Under the pieces are notes generated by a model. The model did not search any database. It saw only the letters and a list, made by a program, of their open reading frames with translations, and had not been told where the DNA came from. Positions 9,346 to 18,394 of a stretch of 27,105 nucleotides of DNA are shown one piece after another. Position 1 is the stretch's first letter. Each line of letters begins with the position of its first letter. Where the stretch lies: assembly GCA_001579985.1 (NCBI GenBank), contig LRSR01005074.1:1-27105 (forward strand), in the 5' to 3' direction. The DNA is from Hypsibius dujardini (Eukaryota; Tardigrada; Eutardigrada; Parachela; Hypsibiidae). The translations under genes were made by a program, and so were the position numbers.

Positions 9346-11480
9346 ATGAGGGAGGCTTCAAACGAGCTCTTTGCAATGGAGTTTGCTGAAACGATTCCGC
9401 TGCAAGCGCAATTCCGCTTCTACATGGACCAAATTGAAGAGCTACTGCTTTTTAGATCCACCGTATATTATGACTGCAGTGAAGCACAGTGTGTGCAGTC
9501 ATAATATACGCGTGGGTCTAAAAAGCAGCACCAATTGGTCGTGAGAGTACAGTAACAACAAAAATCTAAACCGCTCCGTCCCAACATCCCATTTCCTTTC
9601 CGCGAAGTGCATATCCAAAAATGTTAAGTGCTTGTGTGGAATGTCAAGTGGTTTTCGCAGATTTTGGCCTCCAAGCCAACTGCAACGTCGAAGACGTCTC
9701 CCGAGGAAAGCGATCTCGAGTGGAGAGATCTTCCGCAACGGACGACGCAATCTCAGCTGCTCGCACCTGATGCGACAATTTCACAGTACGGACGCTTTTC
9801 TGTTGCGAAAAAGCAAAAAGTTGAGGCAGTTGTAATGTGGCGCGTGGCATTCTCTGTTTATTTTGTGTTTATAAACCAAGGCAATAAATCAATCAATCGG
9901 GTGTCGATTCAGCGAAGAACGAAGCACGTCTCTTGGGTGAATCAATCAATCAATCGATCAACCGACTGACCAATTTAAATTAAATAAAAAATAAAAAGCC
10001 TGTTTTGGCTTATTTTGTGTCAGTATTTAGATTAATTTTAGTAACACTAAAATTTTGGTTCTTTCAGGGCGGAAGTGCCGAAGTCGACGCGAATTTCGCC
10101 GCTTGATCTGGGAGATCGGATGCAATCTTCGACGGAGAATATTTCCATTCCAGACTTTATGGTTGACCTGCAGAAATCTGAACATATCGGGGAACGGTAA
10201 ATCAGCTTGATGCAGCGTTCAATTGATCGATTGATTGATCGATTGGTTAATTGATTGATTGATTGATTGTGTTTATCTTTCTCATTTTTCATCACGTTTT
10301 TTTTGACGATTTTTAAAAAGTTGTTTCCATTATCCTTTAGACTAGAAATTATGAGAGAATGTTTATAATTTAGAAACATAAAATTATTTCAATAAAACTT
10401 TCGCTTTTATAATTCTGTAACATAGTTTTTTCTAAAATTATTTCAATAAAGTTTAGTTTTTATAATTGCTTGATATTTTTTCCGGTTTCTTTCTGCAGGA
10501 CCAATGTGACGAGGTTCCTGCGGGATGTGGACCGGTTGAAGGAGCTAGTGAAAGATTTGACCCGGCAGAATTCCCATTTGACGAAGGATAAGGCCTTTCT
10601 TACTGGGCGCAATGAGTATCTGGAAAAGTCGAATCAGGATTTGTCGAAACGATTAACCACGGCTACGGATCAGGCATCGAGTCTGCAGAAAAGCAAGGAA
10701 GATTTACTCCTCCAGACACGGGAAATATGGTTCGCCGTAGTAATGTTTGTCCATTTGATTGGAGATTGTCGCATGTGTTTCGATTGCAGTGAGCAGGACA
10801 GACAGCATTACCTGCAGTCATTCCAGAAGGTTCTAAAGAATATGGACACGGAAAAGATGAAGGACTTGAATAGGGCGGTTCGGAAACAAGTGCAGGCATA
10901 TGAAACTCAAATTTTGTAGGTCTTTTTCAGTCATTGAATGTCTGTCTGTCTATTTGTTTGTCTGTCTGTCTGTCTGCTTGTCTGTCTGTCTGCCTGTCTG
11001 TCTGTCCGAGCGCGTATAAGCCTTGTTGTCTCTTTTTGCCAAGTTATTTTGTCTGTATGTAGATGACATCACTACATTTTCTACTTTTTCAGACAACTTC
11101 AAGCGACAAGGCGAGAATTATTAAAGGAGAGGTCAACAACGAAGGCCGAACTCTTGGATCTGCGGCAGAAGTTGTCGGCTGCAGAACTGGCGTAAGTGTT
11201 GAATTCTGGGTACGGGCTCAGATCTGTGGATGAAATTTTTCTCTTCCTTGCAGGTCTGCAACGGGTGCGACGGAAAGGTCACAGAACTTCTCTGAACTAC
11301 AGTTGACGCTAATGGCCCGATCGCATGAACTGCAGCAGACTAAAGCGCAGCTCGAGGCTGCCGTCGAGCGTCTGCAACAGCTGACTCGACAAGTTGAATT
11401 CCTGAAAGAAAATAACCAGGTTTTTCTACCTATATTTGTTTGCTGTTTGACTTTCTTCGACTGATCTGCTTGTCTGTCTA

Positions 11481-11515
<35 letters not shown>

Positions 11516-12090
11516 GCCTGTATGTTTGTCTGTTTGTCTGCCTGCCTGTCTGTCTGTCTTTCTGCATATGTGGCTTCCTGTCTGTCTGTTTGCCGGTCGG
11601 TCTGTTTTGTTTGTCTGGCTATGTATTACCCTCCGATATTATTTTTTCTTCGCATCCTCTTCAGATTATCTTCCGAGATCGTGAGGCATTACAAAGTGAG
11701 CGGGATGCAGAAGTGGCCCGTCTTACCACGGCTCTACAGACCAAAAGCAGTGAATTAGAAGCGTATGAAAAACTGTCAGAGTCAGACATTCGCCATCTCA
11801 AACTTAGTCTTTCGAGAGGTATTGACTATTCTTTTTGTCTAGCTGATGGGCAGAACGCATGCCTTGTCACGTGATTGATATTTGCAGATCAGGATATCGA
11901 AGAGAAGCAAAAGACCATCCGGCTGCTGTCAGAGAAGATCACGGAGCTGCAGCGGGCATTGGAAGATACTGCTAAAACTGAGACGACAACAATCGTTCGC
12001 CAGCAGGAACAGCAGATAGCTAGGCTCACTGGAGACGTGCAGAATCTCCAGTCTGAACTTAGGTAGGTATGGTGAAACACGTAAGCAGAC

Positions 12091-12140
<50 letters not shown>

Positions 12141-12438
12141 GGACGGACAGGCAGACAGCCCTTAAATTTGGACAGTGTGCTATTATTAACAGGTTCGAGA
12201 AAGAAACTCTGGAACGGGTCAGGAGGACGCGCGACGAGCTTTACGACGTTGTCAGTTCCGATCCTCGCTATCGCGATGAATTTCCTTCCCGAATTCCGGT
12301 AAAGGCAGCCGTTCTTTCTTTCACGTTATGCCACTTTATTTGTTGCTGCGTCTTTTTTTAGAGTTGACAAGTTGCATCCGTGAGAGACTGAACGATTTCG
12401 CTCGCTTCCATTCTACCAGACTTATGGCGAAACTGTCG
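9346..12438 (+). CDS. Coiled-coil protein of unknown family, 11 exons, about 500 aa
   Basis: Exons joined by eye are 9346-9462 (tentative first exon), 9661-9785, 10068-10196, 10499-10729, 10790-10915, 11093-11191, 11254-11419, 11665-11818, 11888-12062, 12193-12298 and 12364-12438 (end uncertain). All phases agree. The N-terminus (MREASNELFAMEFAETIP, then SKPTATSKTSPEESDLEW) is low in structure. From about residue 165 almost everything is long alpha-helical coiled coil, for example VDRLKELVKDLTRQNSHL, LEAAVERLQQLTRQVEFL and EKITELQRALEDTAK. The last exons have SSDPRYRDEFPSRIP and IRERLNDFARFHSTRL. I do not recognise the family. Centrosomal or ciliary coiled-coil proteins look like this, but that is only a guess. 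The 3' end is unresolved: the frame stays open past 12438 until 12786. A strong GTAAGT donor lies at 12508. Confidence 0.6.
9427..9540. repeat. Fold-back (long inverted repeat) over the likely exon 1 donor
   Basis: The left arm at 9427-9478 and the right arm at 9494-9540 are near-perfect reverse complements, with a loop of 15 bases (9479-9493). Shared cores include GTATATTATGACTGCA and CTGCTTTTTAGA. A few small indels separate the arms. The left arm includes the end of the tentative first coding exon and its GTATAT donor at 9463. Confidence 0.9.
9885..9965. repeat. (CAAT)n tract in coiled-coil gene intron 2
   Basis: ATCAATCAATCG runs, the reverse complement of the ATTG family. A second ATTG run lies at about 10215-10270 in the next intron. 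Confidence 0.8.
10935..11008. repeat. (TGTC)n array in coiled-coil gene intron
   Basis: Runs of CTGTCTGTCTG between the exon ending at 10915 and the exon starting at 11093. Confidence 0.88.
11465..11615. repeat. (TGTC)n array in coiled-coil gene intron
   Basis: CTGTCTGTCTGT, with CTGCCTGC and CTGTTTGT variants, lies between the exons ending at 11419 and starting at 11665. Confidence 0.88.
12083..12158. repeat. (GACA)n array in coiled-coil gene intron
   Basis: A near-perfect AGACAGACAG run directly after the exon ending at 12062. Its orientation is opposite to the TGTC arrays in the upstream introns of the same gene. Confidence 0.92.
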
Positions 12439-12599
12439 GTGAAGGTCAATTTTGGATTGTTTTCAATTCATTGGAAATATCAAGTTACCCATAAATGTCC
12501 ATTTTTTGTAAGTAGTTTTAGCTCTTTTCTGTACTCTGTGTTCTGGGACTACGCACATTCCCATACAAAGAAGAAAACAGGAAGTTCTGATATAATTTA

Positions 12600-12775
12600 T
12601 GTGCATTGCGCACAGCACACTCTCTGTACACAAAGCGCAAACCTGCGTAGTGCGCACGGCACATCTGTACACAATGCGCAGACTCTTTGCGCAGTGCGCA
12701 TTACGTACACCATCTGTATACAATGCGCAAACGTTCTGCGCAGTGCGCACTGTGCATCACGCACAATGTGCGAAG
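12600..12775. repeat. TGCGCA-rich imperfect tandem array upstream of SPT4
   Basis: Three imperfect units begin with CTGTACA or CTGTATA at 12624, 12665 and 12714. Each carries one or more TGCGCA palindromes, for example TGCGCAGTGCGCA. The composition differs sharply from the surrounding sequence. It lies 130-300 bases before the SPT4 start codon. The half-site TGCGCA is the core of the NRF1 site (YGCGCAYGCGCR), although the spacing here is not the canonical one. Confidence 0.75.
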
Positions 12776-12902
12776 TTTTCGTATGAGAAATATTTTCTTG
12801 ACTTCTTTTCACGGCCGCCGATTTTCTCATTTGGATTTTCCCATTTTCATCTTACCACACAGAAATTTGTTACGAAGTATAGTTTATTGTGTGCGATATA
12901 AA

Positions 12903-14343
12903 ATGAGCAAGGCCATTCCAAACGATCTGCGGAACCTGCGCGCATGTCTTCTATGCTCCCTTGTCAAGGTGATTTTGTACCATTCGGCTTTGCCGATTGA
13001 TTGGTTGATTGCTGCTGTTATATTTCCCCCATATTTCTGCTTTGACGCGGATTTGTGTGCTTTTTTAGAGCTACGACCAATTCCTCGAGGACGGCTGCGA
13101 CAACTGCGATGAAGTGCTGCCGATGCGCGGCCAGCGGGAAGCTGTGCTCGACTACACTAGCGCCAATTTCGACGGGTGAGTCGGGGGAAAAGTTCTTGAC
13201 ATCCTTTTTGCCGTGCCTCGAAATCTATCCTTTCATGGCCAGATTAAGAAATTTTAGTGGTGTTTGTTCCAAACAAATGTGAGCAATTTAAAAATTCGGA
13301 CGGCGGTCGAAGCTTTTAAAATTCGGAGAGTTTCGGAGGTTTTAAACATTCCGTCAATACATCAATCAAGGGCAACGCCTGCTGTTAGATTTCCGGTGCG
13401 TCAATCCATCAATCAAGGGCAAAGCCTGCTGTTATATTTCCGGTCCGTCAATACATCAATCAAGGGCAACGCGCGCTCTTAATTTTCCGGTTGATTTATT
13501 TGTTGTTTGCTTAGACAATTTCCAGTTGATCAATCAATCCAGCTTATTCTTCTGTTTCACAAAGGGCTGTATGCTTATATTTTTGCATAATTTTGTCAGG
13601 TTCATCGCGATGATGAGTCCACCGCAAAGCTGGGTCGCGAAGTGGCAGCGCATAGGTACGCTCAACGGTTAAATTGTAACGTCCTTTGCTTATAAGTTAA
13701 ATAAATAACGTTGAGTTACTAGTTTATTTGTTTAATTTTTATTTATACTTTAATACTTTATTTTAAATAAAATATATAATAACAAAGGAATGTAATTGCA
13801 AGTTGGCTTTATTGTTTCCATCTAAAACGAAAATGCAAAATCTAAATACCACACAGTTGCTAATACTTTGTTGATATTCGATATATAAATTCGATATATT
13901 TATTACTGACTCTGCTTTATTATGTTGGTATTTTATTTAAAAAGGCACATTTTGCAGATAAATTCACCCCTGGAATGTACGCCGTGAGTGTGTCCGGAAC
14001 TATGCCCAAAGAAGCCGTCCGCGAATTGAAGGTTCGTCGGGTGCATTTTTCAAAAACAAAACCAATAACCTTGAGGTGATGTTGTTTAGATAAATTTAAA
14101 ATTTAGAATGCCAAAAAACCTTTATAAATTAATTAAAAATAAATTTAGTTTTGAATTAGGAATAATTTTAGTTTAATTTAAAATCAGTTTTGGATTAGGA
14201 TTAATTCAAATTTAATTTGTAAACAATGATTTTAATTCCTTTTTTGTCCAATTGAAATTAATTTTTGTTTATTTGTGATCATTTAAAAGGGTCATGGGAT
14301 CAACTACAAGCCCCGCGACAGCACCCAAGGACCAGGAAGATGA
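12903..14343 (+). CDS. Transcription elongation factor SPT4, 5 exons, 118 aa
   Basis: SPT4 forms the DSIF complex with SPT5 and acts on RNA polymerase II in the nucleus. Exons are 12903-12968, 13069-13175, 13600-13655, 13958-14031 and 14290-14343, with phases 0, 2, 1 and 0. The protein starts [20 protein letters not shown] and carries the zinc-ribbon cysteines as CLLC and CDNC. It continues with [36 protein letters not shown] and [14 protein letters not shown]. Length and motifs match human SUPT4H1 (117 aa) almost end to end, and all four zinc-binding cysteines are present. A likely polyadenylation signal AATAAA is at 14625-14630. The introns are short to medium and AT-rich; intron 2 contains a 47-bp minisatellite. 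Confidence 0.96.
13352..13492. repeat. 47-bp minisatellite, three copies, in SPT4 intron 2
   Basis: The word CGTCAATACATCAATCAAGG (CCATC in copy 2) recurs at 13352, 13399 and 13446, an exact spacing of 47. Each unit continues GCAACGCCTGCTGTTA and ends TTTCCGG. The third copy is more diverged. Confidence 0.92.
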
Positions 14344-14499
14344 ACTTCCCGCGCAGGCGACATACCTCACGCCTAGCATCAAACGGCTGTGGTCCGTGCG
14401 ACTCTTCTTTCCTTGGTTGTTCTGAACCTGAAATTCCAAGAAGGTGGAAACATATACTACGACGGAATTGATATCTCGAATTTACACTTGTTTCAGTCT

Positions 14500-14781
14500 C
14501 CAATTTTGTCGAATTAGCAACTTGTTTCACTGTGTGTCTCAATCAACTGACACCACACCGATCGAGACAAGGACAGAAGGGTGTGGTCGGTCCGTATCTA
14601 CCCGAATACTATTTCCGAGGTCATAATAAAGAATACTTTGTCTCTCTTTCTACCTGAAATTCTGGGGAAATGTACGTTTGATTGTGAGTCTTGGGTTAAA
14701 TACGGTTGTTAGTTGTGCGCTCTCCGCAGACAATTTTCCACGTGAGGTGGTGAGCTTGGAAAACTTTGTGCTGAATTGATT
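14500..14781. repeat. Duplicated block, copy 1 (SPT4 3' region)
   Basis: This stretch matches 20856-21126 downstream of IMP4 over almost its whole length with small indels. Shared words include AATAAAGAATACTTTGTCTC, CTACCTGAAATTCTGG and CAGACAATTTTCCAC. It contains the likely SPT4 polyadenylation signal and ends 15 bases before the ATG of the next gene. Confidence 0.92.
14625..14630 (+). terminator. Polyadenylation signal AATAAA for SPT4
   Basis: This canonical hexamer lies about 280 bases after the SPT4 stop codon, inside the duplicated block. Confidence 0.6.
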
Positions 14782-14796
14782 TTCCCGTGAATTAAC

Positions 14797-17471
14797 ATGT
14801 CTCCTCGGAATGCGAGGTCCACGATTACTGTCTCCTCCTTGGTCGTCGTCGTGGTCTCTGTGACGCTGCTGCTTCATCCGGCACAATTGGACGCGAAACC
14901 GTTCACGATCACCCGGGCAGATTTTCCTCGCAGTCAGGCCTCAAAAGCCGGTCACTCGGTTAAGCTGGTTGAGGAGGATCATGGGGAATTAGCATCCAGT
15001 ACTCCTCCGGTAGTGCGGCAAGAATCGCTCAGGAAATCACAAAGTACTGGCTACGTGCTGCGGCGCTACTGTCGCACATTCCCAGGTATGGACAAATGAG
15101 GACTGGACAGTTAATAAATAAATCCCAGATCACCGTAGTCTGGCACGAACAAAGTTAAATATAACAGACGGACCGACAGACAGACAGAGCCAAGCAGTCA
15201 GATATTCAGACGGCAGTCCAAAAAGTTAAGAATCACATACAAGCAGGCGAAAAGACAGACAGGCGAACAGACAGACATCTAGACAAACATACATATAGGC
15301 AGACATATGGATCGACCGGCAGATAGACAACAAGCCAGACATTCAGACAGGCATATGAAGTCCACCCTGTTTGTGACCGAGAAAGGGAAGGGTCACAGAC
15401 AAACAGAGAACAAGAAAATTGATTGTGAAAAAGGATTTCTTGTGGTACTGATTGACGGATGGAAAGTATTATATTCAAGGCGGCAATGTACCACGGATAT
15501 TGGGCTATATATGTATGAGTTTATGCGCTAGTAATAAGAGAAGACATAGTGACAATCTATAAGCAAACTCACTTTTGCAGATGGGAGAGGTACTTCCACC
15601 GTATGCGATTTTGGGAAGGTTTCGGATGTAGAAGCTATGTGGTCACCGGAATCACTAAAACTGCTTGCCGATGCAAAGGTAAAGAAAAGCCCTGCTGAAA
15701 ATGTGGCTTTTCTTTTAAATAAAATAAGTTTTTTACCTAAATGAACTGCGCCGTTGAATAAAATTTATTTAGTATTTATTTGAATTCAATTACTGTAGAA
15801 TCGCGACCCATCCGTGGTACTTTTTGGACCCCTCCCCCACTAAATCAGACCCGGTGAGCCAAAACAACTGTTACGCTTCAATCGATCAATCAAGCGCTTG
15901 TTTCTCCCCAAATCGCTGGTCCTTTTTCTTTCTTCTTCGGTGTAGCAATTACGACGGCCCATTTTTTTAAATGTTAAAGAAAACGAGCACAAATCAATGA
16001 ATCGACTGCAGAAAGGAAGGTTAAAAATTGTAACTGTGAACTGCTTTCGTAATCAATCAATCGACACGCGCGGTCTTGTGGCTCGCACATCTTTGCAATC
16101 AATCAAAACGGTCGCTTTTTACTGTGTGATGATGTAGGAACAATGGATGCGTCGCGATTCTACAGTACGTTATTTAAAAACACCAAAACCCACACAGAAT
16201 TGAAGTTACAACGAGCGCATTGGAACTGCGCCTACCGGTCGGTGAATAGACTAGCCGACCTTTTGGCTCCTACTTCGCAGTCAACAAAAGAGCGGTCGTT
16301 GTCATCTCAAACAAATCAGTCTCCACTCGCCAGTCGGTTCGGCTCGCAGTTTCAGCCACTCACATGCTGACTGAAAAAGTGAGCTTTTTTTTCCTGATTT
16401 ACTTTTCCCAGCGTTTTTTTGCATTTTGTTAGAATAGCCTACTATTGCTAATTAATCCCCGCATCGCATTTTGTGTTGAAAATTGTGGATTGACCGCTGG
16501 TGCTGGAATAATGACCACGGGAACCTGGGGATGCTTGCCTTGTTTCTTATCGGTACCTCGCTTCAGCTCGGAGTCGGAGCTCAATCTCCCTTTCTGTTCA
16601 AATTTTTCTCCTCCCCGGCCCAGGCAAACGGAAATGCCGCTGTGGAGAGCATGTCAGCTCTGGGCACTGGTAAGATTTGTCTTCATTATTTTAGTCCCAT
16701 CAACGTGAATTTGCGTGGAATTGAAATCAATCAATCGATCAAGCACCTGAACATGTCCGACGGTGGACGGCATATTTGGGCATGAGTCAGTCAATACATC
16801 AATCAGTAAATTGGAGGAATTTTGATTATTTACTGTGACAATTGAGAGTACGCGTACACTACCGTAATCACGTCTGCAGCAGACGTGAAGGCAAAGAATC
16901 AGACAGAACTGACAGGCAGCCATAGACGAAGCCAGTCAGACGGACAGATGTCAATTAATGGTCAATCAACCAGTACAATGCACGTGGACATTGGACGACA
17001 AGTCTCGGAAATTATCAAATTGTAAATTTGATTTTCAGTGGCAACGGCAAATATGGCGGCATTGAACACGCGTCCGATTCTGAATGTGTATAAGCAAGAA
17101 AATGAATATCATGGCCGTAAGTTCCAGAACTCCCCCCCCCACCGGCAAGGTGTTTGTCGGCCATAGATCTGTCTGTCTGTCTACCTATTTGCTTCTATAC
17201 CTGCCTCCTGCGCCTTCGGGGTGTCTGTCTGCCAGTCCAGAGCACTGCCAAATTTTTTGAAGTGTTTGTCACACGTGGCGTGTGGTTGTAAGGCACATGG
17301 AGGAATTGTTTTTCCTCTTCCGAAACAGCGGTTACGTACGCGTCGAGAATCAAGAATCACAACGCCGCCGTGGAATCCACGTCCACCCTATCGCCTCCAC
17401 CGGCCGGGTTCGTGTGGGCTCCCACTGCATATCACCTCGTGCCGCTCCCCAACCCTGCGGGAGCACACTAA
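14797..17471 (+). CDS. Predicted small secreted protein of unknown family, 5 exons, 236 aa
   Basis: Exons that join in frame are 14797-15085, 15581-15678, 16567-16669, 17039-17116 and 17329-17471. The N-terminus is a textbook signal peptide: basic MSPRNARSTITVSS, then the hydrophobic SLVVVVVSVTLLL and a likely cut near LDA|KPF. The mature part has two cysteines close together (RRYCRTFP, STVCDFGK), then VEAMWSPESLKLLADAK, an Ala/Asn-rich segment (AQANGNAAVESMSALGT), NVYKQENEYHG and a C-terminus of APTAYHLVPLPNPAGAH. I recognise no domain, and there is no second membrane segment. The model rests on phase agreement at four junctions with good GT-AG sites; the third exon start is the least certain. 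Large introns (about 480 and 890 bases) contain GACA-like and CAAT-like repeats. Confidence 0.55.
15165..15350. repeat. Degenerate GACA-family tract in intron 1 of the secreted-protein gene
   Basis: AGACAGAC words mixed with CAGGCGA, ACATAC and ACAAGCC variants. It is much more decayed than the other arrays. Confidence 0.7.
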
Positions 17472-17962
17472 CCGGATCGCAAGTGGATGGTCATACAAAA
17501 GATTCGATTGTGCGCTTAGTGTCGTTCTGTCACCTTTTCGGACTTCTCTCGGGACAGTCCTTGAGTGTAATATCGTGCAAGTACACCCTCCAGTTGGTCG
17601 CTAAATCGGCTCACTCATTGACATTTAGCCAACACTAGTTTCCCACTAAAATGAGCCACTTAAAAAACTGTTTTATTTAAAATCGCTGTGGAGTAATTTA
17701 GTGCAGCGCTTATTTAAATTCAGAAACGTTACTTAAGCAATACTGTAATTTACAGCAAAAAAGCTCTTTAGCAAATAACATTTCGCTACAGAGCAAAAAT
17801 ATCTTTTTAATTTTATTTAGCATCAGAAACTTTATTGAATAATTATGTTTTCAGTAAAAAGGCCATGGGCCCGGACAACTTAAAAAATGTTTGTTTGAAC
17901 TGGCCCATTTTTAACAAAAAATAGTTGGTAAAATGTTTTTTTAATATCGACACAAATTGACA

Positions 17963-18031
17963 ACATGACCACGGCGAAGAAGCGCCGCTTCCTCAGCGAC
18001 AACCCCGGCTTCCTGGCAGCAGAGACGACGC
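17963..18031 (+). pseudogene. 69-bp copy of the IMP4 C-terminal coding end
   Basis: It matches 20685-20753 of IMP4 exon 3 with four differences and no indel. The frame is kept: an ATG at 17965 opens a 24-codon ORF ending in TAG at 18037-18039 whose first 22 codons correspond to the IMP4 tail (AKKRRFLSD, GFLAAETT). Two differences are synonymous and two change a residue (Asn to Thr, Asp to Asn). Homology stops sharply on both sides. Confidence 0.9.
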
Positions 18032-18214
18032 TTTTTTAGAGATTGTATGGCGATATTTTTATTGAATGTCATAACCCAGACGAGCGTTTCACGAAGTAGC
18101 CCCGCCTCCGTCATACGCGCCTCTGTTATAAGTTGGCACTCAGCTAATACACACAGGCTGAGTGCGTTGCTCGGCTCTAAAAACCGACCGTTATACTAGT
18201 TAAATCGTGCCACT

Positions 18215-18364
18215 ACAGTAGAGTCAAAGTCCTGAGATTCGAACGACGTCACAGTGTCGTTTTTACTCTACTGTCTCAAACTCCAAGCTAGCAACGGCCG
18301 GGTCCGAGCAAACGGTTCGATTGAAATAAACTCATGTGACCGTTCGAATCTCAGGACTTTGACT
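18215..18364. repeat. Nested inverted repeats downstream of JTB
   Basis: A 24-bp perfect inverted repeat pairs 18222-18245 with 18341-18364 (arm AGTCAAAGTCCTGAGATTCG and on). A second pair, CAGTAGAGT at about 18216 and ACTCTACTG at about 18265, overlaps the left arm, so the two stems are mutually exclusive. It lies just past the likely JTB polyadenylation site. Confidence 0.85.
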
Positions 18365-18370
18365 GTAACT

Positions 18371-18376
18371 TTTATT
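18371..18376 (-). terminator. Polyadenylation signal AATAAA for JTB
   Basis: TTTATT on the plus strand reads AATAAA on the minus strand, only about 20 bases after the JTB stop codon (18397-18395). The implied 3' UTR is very short. Confidence 0.55.
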
Positions 18377-18394
18377 CGCTATAAATAAGAACAC

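Larger units (their letters stand above)
17472..18394. other. Spacer between the secreted-protein gene and JTB
   Basis: Apart from the IMP4-tail copy (17963-18031) and a nested inverted repeat (18215-18364), I see no gene. 17640-17960 is AT-rich. A GC-box-like CCCCGCCTCC and a TATAAG word lie at about 18100-18132. The 5' part should contain the 3' UTR of the upstream gene. Confidence 0.6.

Noticed and set aside
16143-16370. 75-codon open frame in intron 2 of the secreted-protein gene
   Set aside because: Composition is not distinctive, the gene model splices over it with agreeing phases, and no family is recognised.
17221-17604. Alternative 127-codon frame over the last exon of the secreted-protein gene
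   Set aside because: It is out of phase with the upstream exon and is basic and irregular. The chosen frame joins by phase and ends in a plausible C-terminus.
18330-18364. tRNA gene suggested by GTTCGAATC
   Set aside because: No acceptor stem, D arm or anticodon arm could be drawn around it; only the T-loop word is present.
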